From: Geodermatophilaceae bacterium
GTDB lineage: Bacteria > Actinomycetota > Actinomycetes > Mycobacteriales > Geodermatophilaceae
Length of the DNA stretch: 7,176 nucleotides
Direction of reading: 5' to 3'
Assembly: GCA_013813215.1 (NCBI GenBank)
Contig: JACCSC010000314.1
Span: 1-7,176, forward strand
Shown piece by piece: positions 4,748 to 7,176 of the stretch; positions within the stretch are counted from its first letter, which is position 1; the number at the start of each line of letters is the position of its first letter. The translations under genes and the position numbers were made by a program. Below the pieces are notes generated by a model. The model did no database searches. It was not told the origin of the DNA and saw nothing but the letters and a program-made list of their open reading frames with translations.

Positions 4748-5985
4748 CGGCCCGCCGCGACCACCGGGTCGGCTTCCGGGACGTGCTCGGGCGCCCGGGC
4801 TACCCGCGGTTGTGGACGGCGCGGACGGTGTCGCAGGGCGGCGACGTGTTCGCCACGGTGGCGTTGATCCTGCTGGTGTTCGACCTGACCGGCTCGGCCC
4901 TGGGTGTCAGCGCGGTGGTGCTCGCCGAGATCGTGCCGGTGCTGCTGTTGGCGCCGTTCGCGGGGACGCTGGTGGACCGGCTGGCTCCGGCGCGGGTAAT
5001 GATCGCCGCCGATGTGTTGCGGGCGGTGCTGGCCGCATCGTTGGTAGTCCTCGGCGACACCGTCGTCGGGGTGTACCTGGTCGCGTTCGGCCTCTCGGCG
5101 GGAGCGGTCTTCTTCAACACCGCGGCCAGCAGCGCGCTGCCGGTGCTGGTCGGGGACGACGAGTTGATCGCCGCCAACAGCGGGATCTGGACGGCGGCCG
5201 TGCTGGCCCAGATCGCATTGGCGCCCCTGGCCGGGGTCCTCTACGCCGGGCTGGGTGCGGGGGCGGCCTTCGGGGTGAACGCGGCGAGCTTCCTGATCAG
5301 TGCAGCGGTACTGACCGGCCTGAGTCTGCCGGCGCCTCCCGCCGCGACCGGACGCCGCGGCCCGCGCGGCGTGGTCGGCGCTGCCGTCGCCGGGCTGCGG
5401 TTGCTCGTCGACGATCGGCTGCTGCGGCGGCTGGCCGCCGGTCAGCTCCTGGCCGCGCTGTCCGCCGGGGCCACGAGCGCCCTGCTGGTGGTGCTGGCCG
5501 GCGATCATCTCCAGCTGGCCCCCAGCGGCTACGGGCTCCTCTTGGCCGCGATCGGGGTGGGGGCGGTCCTCGGCCCGGTCGTGTTGGTCCGCCTGGTCAG
5601 CGACCCGCGGCGACCGGCGTTCGTGTTCGGTCCTTACGCGCTGCGCGGCCTGGTCGATGTCGTCCTGGCCACCGTCACCTCGTTGCCCGTGGTCCTGATC
5701 GCGCTGGCGGTCTACGGCCTGAGCACCTCGACCGGGGCGGTCACCTTCAACTCCTTGCTGCAGTCCCACGTCGCCCCCGGAACTCGAGGTCGGGTCTTCG
5801 CCGGGTTCGATCTGGTGTGGCAGCTCGGCCGTCTCGTCTCGCTGCTCGGCGGCGGGCTGCTGGCCGCCGCCGCCGGCATCCAGGCCGTCTACTACCTCGG
5901 CGGCGCGCTGCTGCTGCTCGCCGCCGCCACCGGCTGGCGGGCTCAGCCGCCGAACAGCGGCGCGGTGCGCACGATGATGTTGTAG
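4744..5985 (+). CDS. MFS transporter, MFS_3 / EntS-like exporter type
   Basis: This 413-residue protein is of normal length for a 12-helix major facilitator transporter. The N-terminus RPGYPRLWTARTVSQGGDVFATVAL and the motif A-like loop GTLVDRLAPARVMIAADVLRA (about residues 74-94) are typical of the MFS_3 group, which includes enterobactin exporter EntS and macrolide efflux proteins. A late NSLLQSHVAPGTRGRVFAG segment is also characteristic of the group. It should work as a proton-driven exporter of a small molecule; the substrate cannot be read from sequence. ATG 4744 is coupled to the preceding gene by ATGA. A divergent TetR gene lies upstream. Its last 43 bases (5943-5985) overlap, on the opposite strand, a 33-codon gene of the OFA transporter operon, so its C-terminal residues PPNSGAVRTMML are dictated partly by that gene. 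Confidence 0.88.
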   Translation: MTARRDHRVGFRDVLGRPGYPRLWTARTVSQGGDVFATVALILLVFDLTGSALGVSAVVLAEIVPVLLLAPFAGTLVDRLAPARVMIAADVLRAVLAASLVVLGDTVVGVYLVAFGLSAGAVFFNTAASSALPVLVGDDELIAANSGIWTAAVLAQIALAPLAGVLYAGLGAGAAFGVNAASFLISAAVLTGLSLPAPPAATGRRGPRGVVGAAVAGLRLLVDDRLLRRLAAGQLLAALSAGATSALLVVLAGDHLQLAPSGYGLLLAAIGVGAVLGPVVLVRLVSDPRRPAFVFGPYALRGLVDVVLATVTSLPVVLIALAVYGLSTSTGAVTFNSLLQSHVAPGTRGRVFAGFDLVWQLGRLVSLLGGGLLAAAAGIQAVYYLGGALLLLAAATGWRAQPPNSGAVRTMML

Positions 5986-6044
5986 ATGCCGCAGACCAGC
6001 GGGACGCCCACCACGGTCCAGGCGACGGCCACCCGTCCGGTCAT
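5943..6044 (-). CDS. MFS transporter small subunit, 33 residues
   Basis: This tiny protein is one helix with the pattern VAWTVVGVPLVCGIYNII followed by VRTAPLFGG. The A-W-x-x-V-G-[IV]-P-L-x-x-G-[IV]-Y pattern matches small proteins that I recall being annotated as MFS transporter small subunit beside OFA-type transporters. The gene starts at ATG 6044-6042, overlapping the OFA stop as ATGA, and has a strong Shine-Dalgarno GAAGGAG at 6056-6050, five bases upstream. The stop is TGA (5945-5943). It probably sits in the membrane with the OFA protein as a stabilising or regulatory subunit. Its 3' end lies antisense within the last 43 bases of the MFS exporter gene, which easily hides it from gene finders. 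Confidence 0.78.
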   Translation of the reverse strand: MTGRVAVAWTVVGVPLVCGIYNIIVRTAPLFGG

Positions 6045-7176
6045 GACCGCTCCTTCGTTCCGGCGCTCACTGTCTCCGGCGCCGCGGTGTGGTCGGGTTC
6101 GTGGTAGCGGCGGTCGACGGGACGGACCAATAGGTTGGCCGCGAAGCCGACGGCCAGCACCCCCACCATGGTGAACAGCGCCGGGCGGTAGTCAGCCGCC
6201 GTCAACGTGCCGGGCTCGCCGCCGGAGGCGTCCAGGAAGCCGTTGATGATCAACGGCCCGGCGACGCCGGCGAGGGACCACGCCGTCAGCAACCGGCCGT
6301 GGATCGCACCGACCTGATAGGTGCCGAACAAGTCGCGCAGGTAGGCCGGGACGGTGGCGAACCCGCCGCCGTAGAAGCTCAAGATCACCGCGGCCAGCAG
6401 GACGAACAGGATCGTGCTGCTGTTGCCGAACGAGGCCAGGCAGAAGTACAGGACCATGCCGACACCGAGGTAGATCGCGTACATCGGCCTGCGGCCGGTG
6501 TAGTCCGACGTCGACGACCAGGTGATCCGCCCGGCCATGTTGGCGATGGACAGCAGGCCGACGAAGCCGCCGGCCGCTGCGGCCGCCACCGCGGAGTTGC
6601 CATCGGCGGCGCGGAAGAAGTCCTGGATCATCGGCGCCGCCTGCTCCAGGATGCCGATCCCGGCTGTCACGTTGCAGAACAGGACGATCCAGAGCAACCA
6701 GAACTGCCGGGTCTTGATCGCGTTGGCCGCCGAGACGTTGCTCGTGGTCACCAGCGGCTTGCTCTGCACCGTGGCCTGGTCGAAGACGTCAGGCGCCCAG
6801 TCCTCGGCCGGCACCCGCGCGGTGAAGACGCCGAACATCATGAAGATGAAGTAGCCGATGCCGAGGGTGACGAAGAGCAACATGACCGCGTTGCCGGAGG
6901 CGATCGAGGCCGGGTCGCTGGAGTCGAAGCCGTCGTCGTACAGGCTCAGGAGCTGCCCCGACAGCGGCGAGGCGACCAGGGCTCCACCTCCGAAGCCCAT
7001 GATGGCCAGCCCGGTGGCCAGGCCCGGCCGGTCGGGGAACCACTTGATGAGCGTCGAGACCGGCGAGATGTAGCCGATGCCCAGGCCGATGCCGCCGATG
7101 AAGCCGTACCCGACGTAGACCAGCCAGAGTTGCTCGCTGGCGATCCCCAACGCGCCGACCAGGAACCCCGCACCCC
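6041..7176 (-). CDS. OFA-family MFS transporter (oxalate/formate antiporter-like), N-terminus missing
   Basis: The frame runs in from the right edge; 377 residues are visible and the start, probably 60-90 residues, is outside. The sequence YISPVSTLIKWFPDRPGLATG, the GFGGGALVASP segment, TWSSTSDYTGRRPMYAI and AYLRDLFGTYQVGAIHGRLLTAWSLAGVAGP are characteristic of the OFA subfamily, typified by OxlT of Oxalobacter. About ten membrane helices remain. Characterised members exchange carboxylates such as oxalate and formate; the substrate here is not known, and many OFA proteins in other bacteria have unproven roles. The C-terminus is a hydrophilic tail ending in GTKERS. It is followed, with an ATGA overlap, by the 33-residue small subunit. 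A TTG at 7150 could be taken as a start but the frame is open and conserved upstream of it. Confidence 0.88.
   Translation of the reverse strand, partial: GAGFLVGALGIASEQLWLVYVGYGFIGGIGLGIGYISPVSTLIKWFPDRPGLATGLAIMGFGGGALVASPLSGQLLSLYDDGFDSSDPASIASGNAVMLLFVTLGIGYFIFMMFGVFTARVPAEDWAPDVFDQATVQSKPLVTTSNVSAANAIKTRQFWLLWIVLFCNVTAGIGILEQAAPMIQDFFRAADGNSAVAAAAAGGFVGLLSIANMAGRITWSSTSDYTGRRPMYAIYLGVGMVLYFCLASFGNSSTILFVLLAAVILSFYGGGFATVPAYLRDLFGTYQVGAIHGRLLTAWSLAGVAGPLIINGFLDASGGEPGTLTAADYRPALFTMVGVLAVGFAANLLVRPVDRRYHEPDHTAAPETVSAGTKERS
6050..6056 (-). promoter_or_regulatory. Ribosome binding site of the 33-residue small subunit
   Basis: On the minus strand GAAGGAG ends five bases before ATG 6044, within the last codons of the OFA transporter (…GTKERS). 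Such a strong site is unusual for random coding DNA here and decides that the 33-codon frame is a real gene. Confidence 0.7.

Noticed and set aside
4471..5769. Long open frame on the minus strand opposite the MFS exporter
   Set aside because: Its composition is Gly/Arg/Gln/Asp-rich with no hydrophobic core or domain, a typical shadow of GC-rich coding DNA on the other strand.
1..7176. CRISPR arrays, tRNA/rRNA genes, insertion sequences
   Set aside because: No regularly spaced repeats, no cloverleaf or rRNA segments and no transposase or terminal inverted repeats were seen; nearly all bases are in protein genes.

Overview
The window is GC-rich, densely packed DNA with several GTG starts, one-to-eight-base gene overlaps and ATGA/GTGA couplings. 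That composition and the protein families point to a high-GC actinobacterium (Actinomycetota, of the Pseudonocardia/Geodermatophilus/Frankia sort). The lineage is an inference from style and gene content; there is no rRNA or marker gene to fix it.

Layout. (1) Positions 1-947, minus strand: an operon of two short one-helix membrane proteins that look like distant paralogues (699-947, 417-683), a DUF1059 protein (190-381), and the start of a probable NifU-like protein that leaves the window (1-197). (2) Positions 948-1063: divergent control region with a perfect 10-bp palindrome. (3) Positions 1064-3341, plus strand: three overlapping P-loop ATPases of the CooC/MinD (SIMIBI) type. (4) Positions 3338-3904, minus: a TetR regulator, divergent from (5) a plus-strand operon 3981-5985 of a small membrane protein, a DUF2269/CopD-like four-helix protein and an MFS exporter. 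(6) Positions 5943-7176, minus: an OFA-type (oxalate/formate antiporter-like) MFS transporter cut by the window edge, followed by a 33-residue partner protein whose gene overlaps the end of the MFS exporter gene on the other strand.

Main point. The third ATPase gene (2592-3341) is interrupted by a single in-frame TGA at 2907-2909, with the rest of the protein intact in the same frame. The TGA falls exactly on the second cysteine of the CxC metal-binding motif: in the first ATPase C106-T-C108 lies 25 residues before the switch II Asp131; in the third, C104-P-[TGA106] lies 25 residues before Asp129. Starting 12 nt after the TGA is a 7-bp hairpin with a four-base AGUU loop, in the position and with the loop G expected of a bacterial SECIS element. 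I read this gene as a candidate selenocysteine-containing CooC-like metallochaperone ATPase. I know of no described selenoprotein in this family, but I could not search.

How the parts may fit. CooC-family ATPases drive nickel insertion into carbon monoxide dehydrogenase, and NifU-like proteins serve FeS cluster assembly. The divergent arrangement suggests a metallocentre assembly module for an enzyme (CO dehydrogenase or [NiFe]-hydrogenase are candidates) encoded off the left edge. The three ATPases carry three versions of the metal site: CxC, ExS (lost) and CxU. The right half (TetR, exporter, OFA transporter) looks like separate transport functions.
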